Source of the DNA: Ectothiorhodospiraceae bacterium
GTDB lineage: Bacteria > Pseudomonadota > Gammaproteobacteria > Thiohalomonadales > Thiohalomonadaceae
NCBI GenBank assembly: GCA_007125455.1
Contig: SLDE01000218.1
Coordinates: forward strand, 1 to 5,103
Direction: 5' to 3'
Length of the DNA stretch: 5,103 nt
Position numbers and translations under genes: made by a program. This document shows positions 1 through 5,103 of the stretch, piece after piece. Numbering within the stretch: position 1 is the first letter of the stretch; each line of letters opens with the position of its first letter. The notes under the pieces are model-generated. The model was not told where the DNA came from. It did no database searches and saw only the letters and a program-made list of their open reading frames with translations.

Positions 1-144
1 AACGCAGAGAACGCAGAGAACGCAGAGAGAATGCAATAACTTGGTTAACCTGCGTATCCACCACGGAACTGAGCAGCCAGGCCACCACCGGCACAGAAGC
101 CCTATCCACAATCACTTCTCAGCGCACTCTGCGTCCTCTGCGTT
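1..144. repeat. Inverted pair of 9-bp tandem repeat arrays (intergenic element)
   Basis: Three exact head-to-tail copies of AACGCAGAG occupy 1-9, 10-18 and 19-27. The reverse-complement unit occurs at 136-144 (CTCTGCGTT, exact), 127-135 (CTCTGCGTC, one change) and 118-126 (CTCAGCGCA, three changes). Arms 10-27 and 127-144 can pair at 17 of 18 positions around a spacer of about 99 bp. The spacer shows no convincing gene; it contains the 8-bp palindrome GGTTAACC at 43-50. A T-run at 151-156 follows the right arm. The element sits just past the stop codon of the FKBP gene. Its layout suggests a dispersed intergenic repeat or small non-autonomous element, which is inference. The left array touches the window edge and may continue beyond it. 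Confidence 0.7.
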
Positions 145-154
145 GCCATCTTTT

Positions 155-703
155 TTACAGCCCAGGCACCGGCTGTTGCAGGGCGTCGCGCTCTACCGGC
201 GGCGGTGGTGCGACGATATCCAGCAATTCGATCTCGAAGATCAGCGTCTCGTTGGGGCCGATCTGCCCCGCGCCACCACCGCCATAGGCCATCTCGGGAG
301 GCACTACCAGGCGCAACAGGGTGCCTACCTCGACCTGGGTCAGCACCTGCTGCCAGGCGGGGATGGTGCGCATCACCGGCACATTGCCGGGAAGATCCAG
401 GCGGTAGGTGCTCTCGAACAGTCGTCCATCCACATGCCAACCCTTGTAGTGCACTACCACCCAGTCCTCGTGCGTCGGCACCGCACCGCTCCCCTGGCGC
501 AGGATCTCCACCTGTAGGCCCCCGCCCAACGCCACCACCCCCTTGCGGCGGGCGTTCTGCTCGCGATAGGCCAGCCCGGCCTCCTCATTGAGCTGGGCCA
601 GCAAAACCTTGTCCTCCACCTGCTCGGGGGTTAGCCCCAGGCTCTGGGCGAAGATCCACACCAGCACCAGGGCGATCAGGCTGCCGATAATGACCTTAAG
701 CAT
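155..703 (-). CDS. Membrane-anchored FKBP-type peptidyl-prolyl cis-trans isomerase (Mip/FkpA-like)
   Basis: This 182-residue protein is predicted to catalyse cis-trans isomerisation of Xaa-Pro bonds as a folding helper. A hydrophobic stretch at residues 4-20 looks like an uncleaved signal anchor, so the catalytic domain should face the periplasm. Residues about 25-77 resemble the linker of the Mip/FkpA/FklB group (EEAGLAYREQNARRKGVVAL, then GLQVEIL and GSG). The FKBP domain spans about 78-163. Pocket residues visible by family comparison are Tyr86 (HYKG), Phe96-Glu97 (FES, usually Phe-Asp), Trp117 (IPAW), Tyr140 (PPEMAYG) and Phe156. The N-terminal helical dimerisation region is much shorter than in Mip or FkpA. 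A Pro-rich tail (APPPPV) ends the protein. The start codon abuts the TAA of the Sel1 gene and has no Shine-Dalgarno sequence, so translation is probably coupled. The family assignment is firm; the exact orthologue is not, so no symbol is given. Confidence 0.93.
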   Translation of the reverse strand: MLKVIIGSLIALVLVWIFAQSLGLTPEQVEDKVLLAQLNEEAGLAYREQNARRKGVVALGGGLQVEILRQGSGAVPTHEDWVVVHYKGWHVDGRLFESTYRLDLPGNVPVMRTIPAWQQVLTQVEVGTLLRLVVPPEMAYGGGGAGQIGPNETLIFEIELLDIVAPPPPVERDALQQPVPGL

Positions 704-1540
704 TTAGTCGGCCCAGGCCATGGCGCGCTCACGGGCAGCAAGCAGCGCATCATCATCCAGACCTTGCTGCAGCTCGGCGAGTAATTGGCTACCGAGGGGA
801 TCGCCCCCTGCCGTTGCCAGCATCGCCCACTTGGCCGCCAGGATGGGATCGGCCTGCCGACCCAGACCCTCCTTGTAGATATAGGCCAGCCAGCCCTGCA
901 TCTGTGGGTGCCCCTCCTCCGCACCCAGGCGGGCGTAATGCCAGGCCAGGGCATAATCCACCGGATGCTCACCGATCCCCTCCAGATAGAGCCGGGCAAG
1001 GAAGAACTTGGCCACTGGATGACCACTCTCATGCGCAGTAAGCAACCACTCACTCGCCTGCTCTACGCGCTCCACGCCCTTGCCCCCCTGGGCATCGGCG
1101 ATCAACACCGAGGAGAGCGCCACCATGGCATCGTTATTACCCCGCTCGATGCCGTACTCAAACCAGTATTCGGACAGGGCGCGATCGCGCACCGCCTCGG
1201 TGCCGGTTAAATACAACCAGCCCAGCTTGAGCGCCAAATGATCCGCCCCGGCCTCCAGCGCACGGGTATACCACTGCACCGCCAGCACATCGCTGGCCAC
1301 CACCCCACGCCCCTCTTCGTAGAGCATCCCCAGCCAAGCCATCGCGGTGGGCGAACCGGCCTCGGCCGCCTCGGCAAAGTTTATGTATGCCTTGTCCCAG
1401 TCCTGGGATTCGACATATTGGTGAGCACGCACTTCGGCGGAATGAACGCCACTGACCGCATCACGCTGTGCCGACACGGGCGACACGGCACTGACACAAA
1501 GCAGTAACATAAGCAAAAAAACACGGGATATCAGAGACAT
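704..1540 (-). CDS. Secreted Sel1-repeat (TPR-like) protein
   Basis: The protein has 278 residues from the chosen ATG. Residues 1-24 form a classic signal peptide: Arg6, the hydrophobic core VFLLMLLLCVSAV, then PVSA before Gln25 as a likely cleavage site. Export to the periplasm is therefore expected. About five Sel1-like repeats follow, near residues 63-98, 99-134, 135-173, 174-211 and 212-247. Visible repeat marks include AMAWLGMLYEEGRGV, LALKLGWLYLTG, AKFFLARLYLEGIG and GWLAYIYKEGLG, each followed by an Ala/Trp helix. Such repeats form alpha-solenoid scaffolds that bind other proteins; the partner is unknown. The frame stays open upstream to an ATG at 1705, but that extension would translate the predicted promoter and bury the signal peptide, so the start at 1540 is preferred. 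The gene is directly followed by the FKBP gene (TAA then ATG), suggesting linked roles in the envelope. Confidence 0.88.
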   Translation of the reverse strand: MSLISRVFLLMLLLCVSAVSPVSAQRDAVSGVHSAEVRAHQYVESQDWDKAYINFAEAAEAGSPTAMAWLGMLYEEGRGVVASDVLAVQWYTRALEAGADHLALKLGWLYLTGTEAVRDRALSEYWFEYGIERGNNDAMVALSSVLIADAQGGKGVERVEQASEWLLTAHESGHPVAKFFLARLYLEGIGEHPVDYALAWHYARLGAEEGHPQMQGWLAYIYKEGLGRQADPILAAKWAMLATAGGDPLGSQLLAELQQGLDDDALLAARERAMAWAD

Positions 1541-1546
1541 ACACCA

Positions 1547-1562
1547 CCAGATGGGAGTCTGG
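1547..1562 (-). other. Small hairpin just before the Sel1-protein start codon
   Basis: In the transcript, CCAGA and UCUGG pair around a 6-nt loop (CUCCCA). The stem ends 6 nt before the ATG at 1540. Its 3' arm adjoins GGUGGUG, the only Shine-Dalgarno-like stretch for this gene and a weak one. It could modulate translation initiation, but a 5-bp stem is easily found by chance. Confidence 0.25.
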
Positions 1563-1609
1563 CCGGGGCGTTTCAGCCCAGCCGACTCATCAATAGAGAG
1601 ATGCCGCTG

Positions 1610-1615
1610 AGTATA
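1610..1615 (-). promoter_or_regulatory. -10 element of the Sel1-FKBP operon promoter
   Basis: On the minus strand the hexamer is TATACT, five of six matches to the sigma-70 consensus TATAAT. No good -35 hexamer lies 16-18 bp upstream. Instead a Pho box ends exactly 10 bp before it, the arrangement of PhoB-activated promoters such as E. coli phoA, where the box replaces the -35. Transcription would start near 1603, giving a leader of about 60 nt before the ATG at 1540. Confidence 0.6.
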
Positions 1616-1625
1616 GGAAAGAAAT

Positions 1626-1643
1626 ATGACAGCGATGTGACAG
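1626..1643 (-). promoter_or_regulatory. Pho box (predicted PhoB binding site)
   Basis: The minus strand reads CTGTCAC-ATCG-CTGTCAT: two heptamers separated by 4 bp, repeated with an 11-bp period, and followed by AT-rich ATTT at 1622-1625. The known PhoB consensus is a pair of CTGTCAT-type 7-mers with AT-rich 4-bp spacers in 11-bp phase. Both CTGTCA cores are perfect here; the first spacer (ATCG) is only half AT. The distance to the TATACT element is 10 bp, as expected for an activator site. The orientation and position serve the Sel1-FKBP operon only, because no plus-strand gene starts nearby. Control by phosphate starvation is inferred from the site. Confidence 0.72.
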
Positions 1644-1647
1644 TACG

Positions 1648-1665
1648 AAGAAAGGCCAGGGGCCT
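1648..1665 (-). terminator. Possible weak terminator hairpin between the 112-aa gene and the Pho promoter
   Basis: On the minus strand AGGCC-CCT-GGCCT forms a 5-bp GC-rich stem with a 3-nt loop, directly followed by TTCTTC. It lies downstream of the gene ending at 1809 and 4 bp upstream of the Pho box, so it could insulate the Pho promoter from read-through. The stem is short and the T-tract interrupted, so the call is tentative. The rest of 1541-1808 shows no gene I can support. Confidence 0.27.
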
Positions 1666-1808
1666 GACTCGGCCAGGCGGGTATCGGTGTGAGTATCCAC
1701 TTCACCCGGGGCCTTGCCTGGCTGTGGGAGACATCCTATCCAAAGGGTGAGGCCACAAACGCTTTCGCCCCTGCGCGGTGCGATAAAGCGCGTCGAAGCG
1801 GGGGGCAA

Positions 1809-2147
1809 TCACATCAAACGATGGGGATACTCATCCTTCAATCCCATCACCTGTTGGGCCAGATCGATGGCCTGCTCGCAGAAGGCGTCCAGGTCTCGCC
1901 AGTGGGGGCCGGTATCCAGATCACGCTCCAGGCTGGGGGCGATGACCCGCAGCAGATAGTCGTCGGCAGAGACCTTGCTGGCGGTGACGTAGAAGCAGGG
2001 CTCCTGCTTGCCCTCCTGTACCATGGCGAGCACGTAGCGGTAGTCCTGCCCGTCACCGGACTCGATTTCGCCAAGTACCGTCACGGCGAAATCGCCCAGC
2101 TGGTAACGGCGTTTGGGGATGGCGGTATTGATCTGGGGAGCGTTCAT
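1809..2147 (-). CDS. Hypothetical protein, 112 aa, family not recognised
   Basis: The gene has an ATG start with a good ribosome binding site (GAGGA, 6 nt spacing) and a TGA stop. The product is a small, soluble, acidic-looking protein with no signal peptide, membrane segment or metal-binding Cys pattern (two isolated Cys at about 51 and 90). The first half alternates hydrophobic residues in a way that suggests beta strands (YQLGDFAVTVLGEIE, then YRYVLAMVQEG and CFYVTASKV). The second half looks helical (DLDAFCEQAIDLAQQVMGL). I recognise no known domain and assign no function. It is transcribed away from the 101-aa gene across a 92-bp region. The downstream Sel1-FKBP pair is 268 bp away with its own promoter, so this gene is probably not part of that operon. 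Confidence 0.72.
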   Translation of the reverse strand: MNAPQINTAIPKRRYQLGDFAVTVLGEIESGDGQDYRYVLAMVQEGKQEPCFYVTASKVSADDYLLRVIAPSLERDLDTGPHWRDLDAFCEQAIDLAQQVMGLKDEYPHRLM

Positions 2148-2153
2148 GGATGA

Positions 2154-2158
2154 TCCTC
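2154..2158 (-). promoter_or_regulatory. Ribosome binding site of the 112-aa gene
   Basis: The minus strand reads GAGGA, followed by 6 nt and then ATG at 2147. This is ideal Shine-Dalgarno spacing and supports both the start choice and the reality of the gene. Confidence 0.7.
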
Positions 2159-2168
2159 ACTGTTCGTA

Positions 2169-2185
2169 TTTACCACAAAGGCGCG
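2169..2185. repeat. Possible fragment of a dispersed intergenic repeat
   Basis: TTTACCACAAAGGCGCGAA resembles the ACCGCAAAGGCGCAAAG-type phrases that, from memory, recur between genes in many proteobacterial genomes, often alongside GACGCAGAG-type units like those at the left end of this window. Only one copy is visible here, so it may simply be part of the divergent promoter region. Confidence 0.25.
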
Positions 2186-2222
2186 AAGTGGTGATATGTT
2201 GATAGCTGTAAAGGTGCCGTCG

Positions 2223-2228
2223 AAGGAG
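2223..2228 (+). promoter_or_regulatory. Ribosome binding site of the 101-aa gene
   Basis: AAGGAG lies 11 nt before the GTG at 2240. The spacing is at the long end of normal, but the motif is strong. It supports the GTG start, since no ATG in this frame lies nearby. Confidence 0.6.
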
Positions 2229-2239
2229 CCCGTATTCAA

Positions 2240-2545
2240 GTGACCACCCGACCCTACCGCGATCCCCTGGAGGATGCCACCCTACTCGACCCACCCGGTG
2301 GCCAGACCCTGCGCCTGCGCTTTGGCGGCAGTTACCACGATGCCAATATCCGCTGGGATGCCTGTATCGAGGCCCTGCCGCCGGGGCAGGCCAACTATTT
2401 TGAGATCGGCGCGCCAGGGGAGCATGGCACAGCCCTGCGACTTGGCCTGAGGACGGCGCAGCTTGATCTGCCGACGGTGCGCAAGGCGATTGTGATGATC
2501 CGTCAATACCGCCGCCTGACTACCGGGCGACGGGAGTTTGGCTAG
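2240..2545 (+). CDS. Hypothetical protein, 101 aa, family not recognised
   Basis: The gene runs from a GTG start to a TAG stop, which lies in the palindrome TGGCTAGCCA. The product is a small soluble protein without signal peptide or membrane segment. The N-terminal part is Pro/Asp-rich (RPYRDPLEDATLLDPPGG). Then come probable beta strands (QTLRLRFGGSYHDANIRW, ANYFEIGAP, GTALRLGLRTAQL) and a C-terminal basic helix (LPTVRKAIVMIRQYRRLT). I recognise no domain and assign no function. Codon use is GC-rich at third positions, like the neighbouring genes, which supports real coding. It is divergent from the 112-aa gene and lies on the same strand as the downstream kinase, about 156 bp ahead of it. 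Confidence 0.68.
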   Translation: MTTRPYRDPLEDATLLDPPGGQTLRLRFGGSYHDANIRWDACIEALPPGQANYFEIGAPGEHGTALRLGLRTAQLDLPTVRKAIVMIRQYRRLTTGRREFG

Positions 2546-2583
2546 CCAGAGTAGTTCATGGAGTAGTGCCCCACCAAGGCAAG

Positions 2584-2592
2584 TGCTATGCT
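2584..2592 (+). promoter_or_regulatory. Candidate extended -10 promoter for the sensor kinase
   Basis: TGC-TATGCT matches the extended -10 pattern TGn-TATAAT at the TG and at four of six hexamer positions. It lies in the gap between the 101-aa gene and the kinase. No recognisable -35 lies 16-18 bp upstream. A second AT-rich hexamer, CATAAT at 2603-2608, is an alternative, also without a -35. The kinase may instead be co-transcribed with the 101-aa gene. Confidence 0.25.
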
Positions 2593-2606
2593 CACAACAA
2601 ACCATA

Positions 2607-2705
2607 ATGAAGAACACCATGACCCAGGCCGAAATGAGCCGTAGCCAAGCATCTGACAAGCTGCCCCTGCGCGCGCGCCCCCTGCGAAGGTGGAGGTGCC
2701 AGTGA
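2607..2705 (+). CDS. Possible 32-aa leader peptide overlapping the kinase start
   Basis: An ATG at 2607, with another in frame at 2619, opens a 32- or 28-codon frame ending in TGA at 2703-2705. That stop overlaps the kinase GTG as GTGA, the geometry of translational coupling. The predicted peptide is polar and ends with an Arg-rich tail (LRARPLRRWRCQ). Its own ribosome binding site is weak (GAAGA before 2619). The tail codons also contain the kinase's Shine-Dalgarno sequence, so ribosomes reading this frame would run across it. It could equally be chance open sequence; no homologue is known to me. Confidence 0.28.
   Translation: MKNTMTQAEMSRSQASDKLPLRARPLRRWRCQ
2692..2696 (+). promoter_or_regulatory. 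Ribosome binding site that sets the kinase GTG start
   Basis: GGAGG lies 5 nt before GTG at 2702. The kinase frame is closed by TGA at 2654, so only GTGs at 2690, 2696 and 2702 could start it. Only 2702 has this strong, correctly spaced site. Confidence 0.72.
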
Positions 2706-5103
2706 GCCTCTCCCCCTCTCACCCTTCCGCAGCCAGTCTGCGCCTGCTCTGGCAGCACTCCCCAGACTCGATGTTCGTGATACGGGTCGAAGATGGTCGC
2801 TACTACCTGGACGATTACAACCCGATGCAGGCGCAGGCCTTTCCGCCCGGGGTGGACATGAGCCTGCCGCTGGATGAGATCATCCCCGCCACCATGTTCG
2901 AGGAGATCCGTGCTCGCTACGAGCAATGTATCGCCACCCAGCAGCCCATGAGCTACGAGGAGCCGGGCCTGGGCGAGGACTACTGGTACACACTGCTGGT
3001 GCCCCTGGTCGATGAACAAGGGGAGGTGGACTATATCGCCGGTGTAGCGCGAAATATCAAGGATATCAAGCAAGCCCAGCGGGGCATGCGTGAGGCGATG
3101 GAAAAGGCCGAGTACCTAAATGCGCAATACGAAAAACTCAATGCTGAGCTGGAAGACAAGGTCCGCGAACGTACCCAGGAACTGACCCTCGCCAAGGCCC
3201 GTGCCGAACAGGCCAGCCTGGCCAAGGGCCAGTTTCTGGCCAACATGAGCCATGAGATCCGCACCCCACTGAATGCCATCATCGGCCTGAGCAACCTGGC
3301 AATGGATACCCCGCTCGCCCCGCAGCAACGGGACTATCTCGAAAAGATCAACGGCTCCGGTGAGGCGCTGCTGGGGATCATCAACGACATCCTGGACTAT
3401 TCCAAGGGAGAGGCCGGTCGACTGGAGCTTGAGAACACCGCGTTTAACCTTGAATCGGTCCTGCTACGCAGTATCCATCTGTGCCAGTTCAAGGCCTGGG
3501 AAAAGGGCCTGGAACTGATCCTGGAAATCGACAGCGACCTTCCACAAGAGCTAAGCGGTGATCCCTTCCGTCTGCAGCAGGTGCTGGTGAACCTGCTAAG
3601 CAACGGGATCAAGTTCACCGAACAGGGGCACGTGGCCATCTCGGCACAGCGGCAGCAAGGGGTGGAAAGCGGCCTGCAGGTTCGCTTCGAAGTAGTCGAT
3701 ACCGGAATCGGCATTACGCAGCAACAGCAAACACAGTTATTTCAGCCCTTTTCTCAGGGCGACACCTCCACCACTCGCAAGTATGGGGGCACGGGCCTGG
3801 GCCTGGTGATCAGCCAACAGCTGGTGGAGCTGATGGGCGGCGCGATGCAACTGGATAGCCGCCCCAACCACGGTTCGACCTTCAGCTTCCAGATCCCCCT
3901 GGGCATGACCAACAACCACACCCCCATTCTGGCAAACACCGCCCCGGCTCGCCTCCTGCTGGCGGAAGCCTACCCTGCTGCACGCCACAGCCTCGCCCGC
4001 ACGCTGGAACGTATGGGCAGCCACGTCGACATGGCAGAAGATGGCGAGCAGGCCCTCAGCATGGCCCTTGCGGCCCAACAGCACGATACCCCCTACGATC
4101 TGCTGCTGATTGACAGGCATATGCCGGTGCTCGATGGTCTGGAGGTGGCCCGACAGCTCAAGCAGCAGGCACAACACGTCCCCCTCATCCTGCTGGCATC
4201 CAGCGCACAACTGAGCGAGATAAAATCGCAGTGTGAGCCGATGGGGATCAGCGGCCTACTGGAAAAACCCGTCAGCCCCAGCGCGCTACGCGACGCCCTC
4301 AGCCAGGCGCTATCCCCTAACCCGATCCCCACACAGACGCACGCGAAGGCAGAACCGGCCACCCCGTCACTGGCCAGCTATCGCCTGTTGCTGGTAGAGG
4401 ATGATGCCATCAACCGCCAGGTTGCCCTCGCCCTGCTGAAGCGGAGCGGTGCCCAGGTGGATATCGCCGAAAACGGTCTACAGGCCCTGCAACAGATCAA
4501 TAAACAACACTACGATCTGGTGTTAATGGACATACAAATGCCGCAGATGGACGGCCTGAAGGCCACCGCCGAGATCCGCAAACGCCTGGATAGTCATCAG
4601 CTGCCGATCATCGCCCTCACCGCCCACGCGATGGCGGATGCGCCACAAAAGAGCCTGGCCGCCGGGATGAATGCCCACCTGACCAAGCCACTAAAACCGC
4701 AAGTGCTTTACCAAACACTGCTGGAGTGGTTGCCCACTTCGCAACGCAGCGAATCAGCCGTCGCGGTTGGCGATGAAAGCACTCGCCTCCCCGCGTTGCA
4801 GGAGGTGGCGGGTCTCAACGTCGAGGCCGCCCTGGCACGCCTGGAGCAAAACACCAGCCTCTACCAGCAGCTAATCACGCAGTTTTGCGAAGACTACCAC
4901 GACATCAGCCAGCGCCTGCACGACCTGCACGAACAGGGGGACAGGCAAGCCCTCACGCACCTTGCCCACTCGCTTAAGTCCGCCGCGGGCTATCTCGGCG
5001 CCGAGGCGCTGGCCGAAGCCAGTCAACGACTGGAAAACTGTCCTGAGGCGCAGCTAAGTACAGCAGTGGAACAACTGCGGCAATTGCTCGAAGCACTGTT
5101 ACC
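2702..5103 (+). CDS. Cytoplasmic hybrid sensor histidine kinase, PAS-HisKA-HATPase-REC-REC-HPt (3' partial)
   Basis: The frame is open from GTG 2702 to the window edge, giving 800 residues without a stop; the end of the gene is missing. No membrane segment is present, so it senses a cytoplasmic cue. Domains in order: a PAS fold at about 12-120, ending in the PAC-like VARNIKDIKQAQ; a coiled coil at about 122-172; HisKA with autophosphorylated His184 (MSHEIRTPLN); HATPase with N-box Asn297/Asn301 (NLLSNGIKFT), G1 at Asp333 (DTGIGI) and G2 at 362-367 (GGTGLG). REC1 (about 416-535) has Asp471, Ser500 and Lys522, but Ala421-Glu422 in place of the usual acidic pair. REC2 (about 560-675) is complete: Glu566/Asp567/Asp568, Asp610, Thr640, Lys662. 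HPt (about 704-800) has His756 (AHSLKSAAG). The layout recalls phosphorelay kinases of the BarA/ArcB type, without their membrane part. The stimulus and partner regulator are unknown. Confidence 0.95.
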   Translation, partial: MSLSPSHPSAASLRLLWQHSPDSMFVIRVEDGRYYLDDYNPMQAQAFPPGVDMSLPLDEIIPATMFEEIRARYEQCIATQQPMSYEEPGLGEDYWYTLLVPLVDEQGEVDYIAGVARNIKDIKQAQRGMREAMEKAEYLNAQYEKLNAELEDKVRERTQELTLAKARAEQASLAKGQFLANMSHEIRTPLNAIIGLSNLAMDTPLAPQQRDYLEKINGSGEALLGIINDILDYSKGEAGRLELENTAFNLESVLLRSIHLCQFKAWEKGLELILEIDSDLPQELSGDPFRLQQVLVNLLSNGIKFTEQGHVAISAQRQQGVESGLQVRFEVVDTGIGITQQQQTQLFQPFSQGDTSTTRKYGGTGLGLVISQQLVELMGGAMQLDSRPNHGSTFSFQIPLGMTNNHTPILANTAPARLLLAEAYPAARHSLARTLERMGSHVDMAEDGEQALSMALAAQQHDTPYDLLLIDRHMPVLDGLEVARQLKQQAQHVPLILLASSAQLSEIKSQCEPMGISGLLEKPVSPSALRDALSQALSPNPIPTQTHAKAEPATPSLASYRLLLVEDDAINRQVALALLKRSGAQVDIAENGLQALQQINKQHYDLVLMDIQMPQMDGLKATAEIRKRLDSHQLPIIALTAHAMADAPQKSLAAGMNAHLTKPLKPQVLYQTLLEWLPTSQRSESAVAVGDESTRLPALQEVAGLNVEAALARLEQNTSLYQQLITQFCEDYHDISQRLHDLHEQGDRQALTHLAHSLKSAAGYLGAEALAEASQRLENCPEAQLSTAVEQLRQLLEALL

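Larger units (their letters stand above)
2148..2239. promoter_or_regulatory. Divergent intergenic region between two small genes
   Basis: These 92 bp must hold the 5' ends of both flanking genes. No strong sigma-70 promoter stands out on either strand. On the plus strand TTTACC (2169-2174) and TGATAT (2192-2197) are 17 bp apart but match consensus poorly. On the minus strand a TTTACA hexamer at 2207-2212 has no matching -10 at normal spacing. The region therefore probably carries one or two promoters that I cannot place with confidence. Confidence 0.35.

Noticed and set aside
1..27. Short tandem repeats as the edge of a CRISPR array
   Set aside because: The 9-bp units are directly adjacent with no spacers, and they recur inverted at 118-144.
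41..517. A 158-codon plus-strand open frame at the left end
   Set aside because: Most of it is antisense to the FKBP gene, and its first part crosses the inverted repeat element. No ribosome binding site or domain supports it.
1541..1705. N-terminal extension of the Sel1 protein to an ATG at 1705
   Set aside because: The extra 55 residues would be encoded by the Pho box, the -10 element and the leader, and would displace a clear signal peptide that begins at 1540.
1760..1790. Imperfect hairpin CGCTTT...AAAGCG as a terminator of the 112-aa gene
   Set aside because: The stem needs a 2-nt bulge and a large loop, and no T-run follows it on the minus strand.
1689..2153. A 154-codon plus-strand open frame
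   Set aside because: It is antisense to the 112-aa gene, which has a well-spaced ribosome binding site. Its own start lacks one, and no domain is visible.
2282..3073. A 263-codon open frame on the minus strand
   Set aside because: It runs antisense through the 101-aa gene and the PAS region of the kinase, which have ribosome binding sites and recognisable domains. Its translation is rich in His, Arg and Gln and shows no domain.
3737..4210. A 157-codon minus-strand open frame
   Set aside because: It is antisense to the HATPase and REC1 domains of the kinase. GC-rich third positions routinely keep such shadow frames open.

Overview
The window has the composition and gene style of a GC-rich Gammaproteobacterium: compact protein genes, a Mip/FkpA-type FKBP, a Sel1-repeat secretory protein and a multi-domain hybrid histidine kinase. 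No gene here fixes the genus, so placement below the class level would be a guess. I see no tRNA, rRNA, CRISPR array, transposase or phage gene.

Left end (1-154): a non-coding element. Three tandem 9-bp units (AACGCAGAG) sit at 1-27, and three reverse-complement units, the outermost degenerate, sit at 118-144. Together they bracket about 90 bp. It lies just beyond the stop codon of the minus-strand operon and looks like a dispersed intergenic repeat.

Minus-strand operon (1643 down to 155): a Sel1-repeat protein with a signal peptide (1540-704) is followed directly by a membrane-anchored FKBP-type peptidyl-prolyl isomerase (703-155). The junction is TAA-ATG with no spacer and no ribosome binding site for the second gene. 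Upstream at 1626-1643 is a near-textbook PhoB box (two CTGTCA-type heptamers in 11-bp phase), placed 10 bp before a TATACT -10 element. The two exported proteins are therefore predicted members of the phosphate-starvation (Pho) regulon. This is the most informative regulatory signal in the window.

Middle (1809-2545): two small genes of unknown function are transcribed divergently from a 92-bp shared region. One runs on the minus strand (112 aa) and one on the plus strand (101 aa, GTG start). I recognise neither family.

Right half (2546-5103): after a short region that may hold a promoter and a tiny leader ORF, a GTG-started hybrid sensor kinase runs off the end of the window after 800 residues. 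Its order is PAS, coiled coil, HisKA, HATPase, REC1, REC2, HPt. It has no membrane segment. REC2 and HPt are canonical. REC1 keeps its phosphoacceptor Asp but has Ala-Glu where the metal-binding acidic pair should be, so phosphate probably flows His, REC2, HPt and then to a response regulator outside this window.
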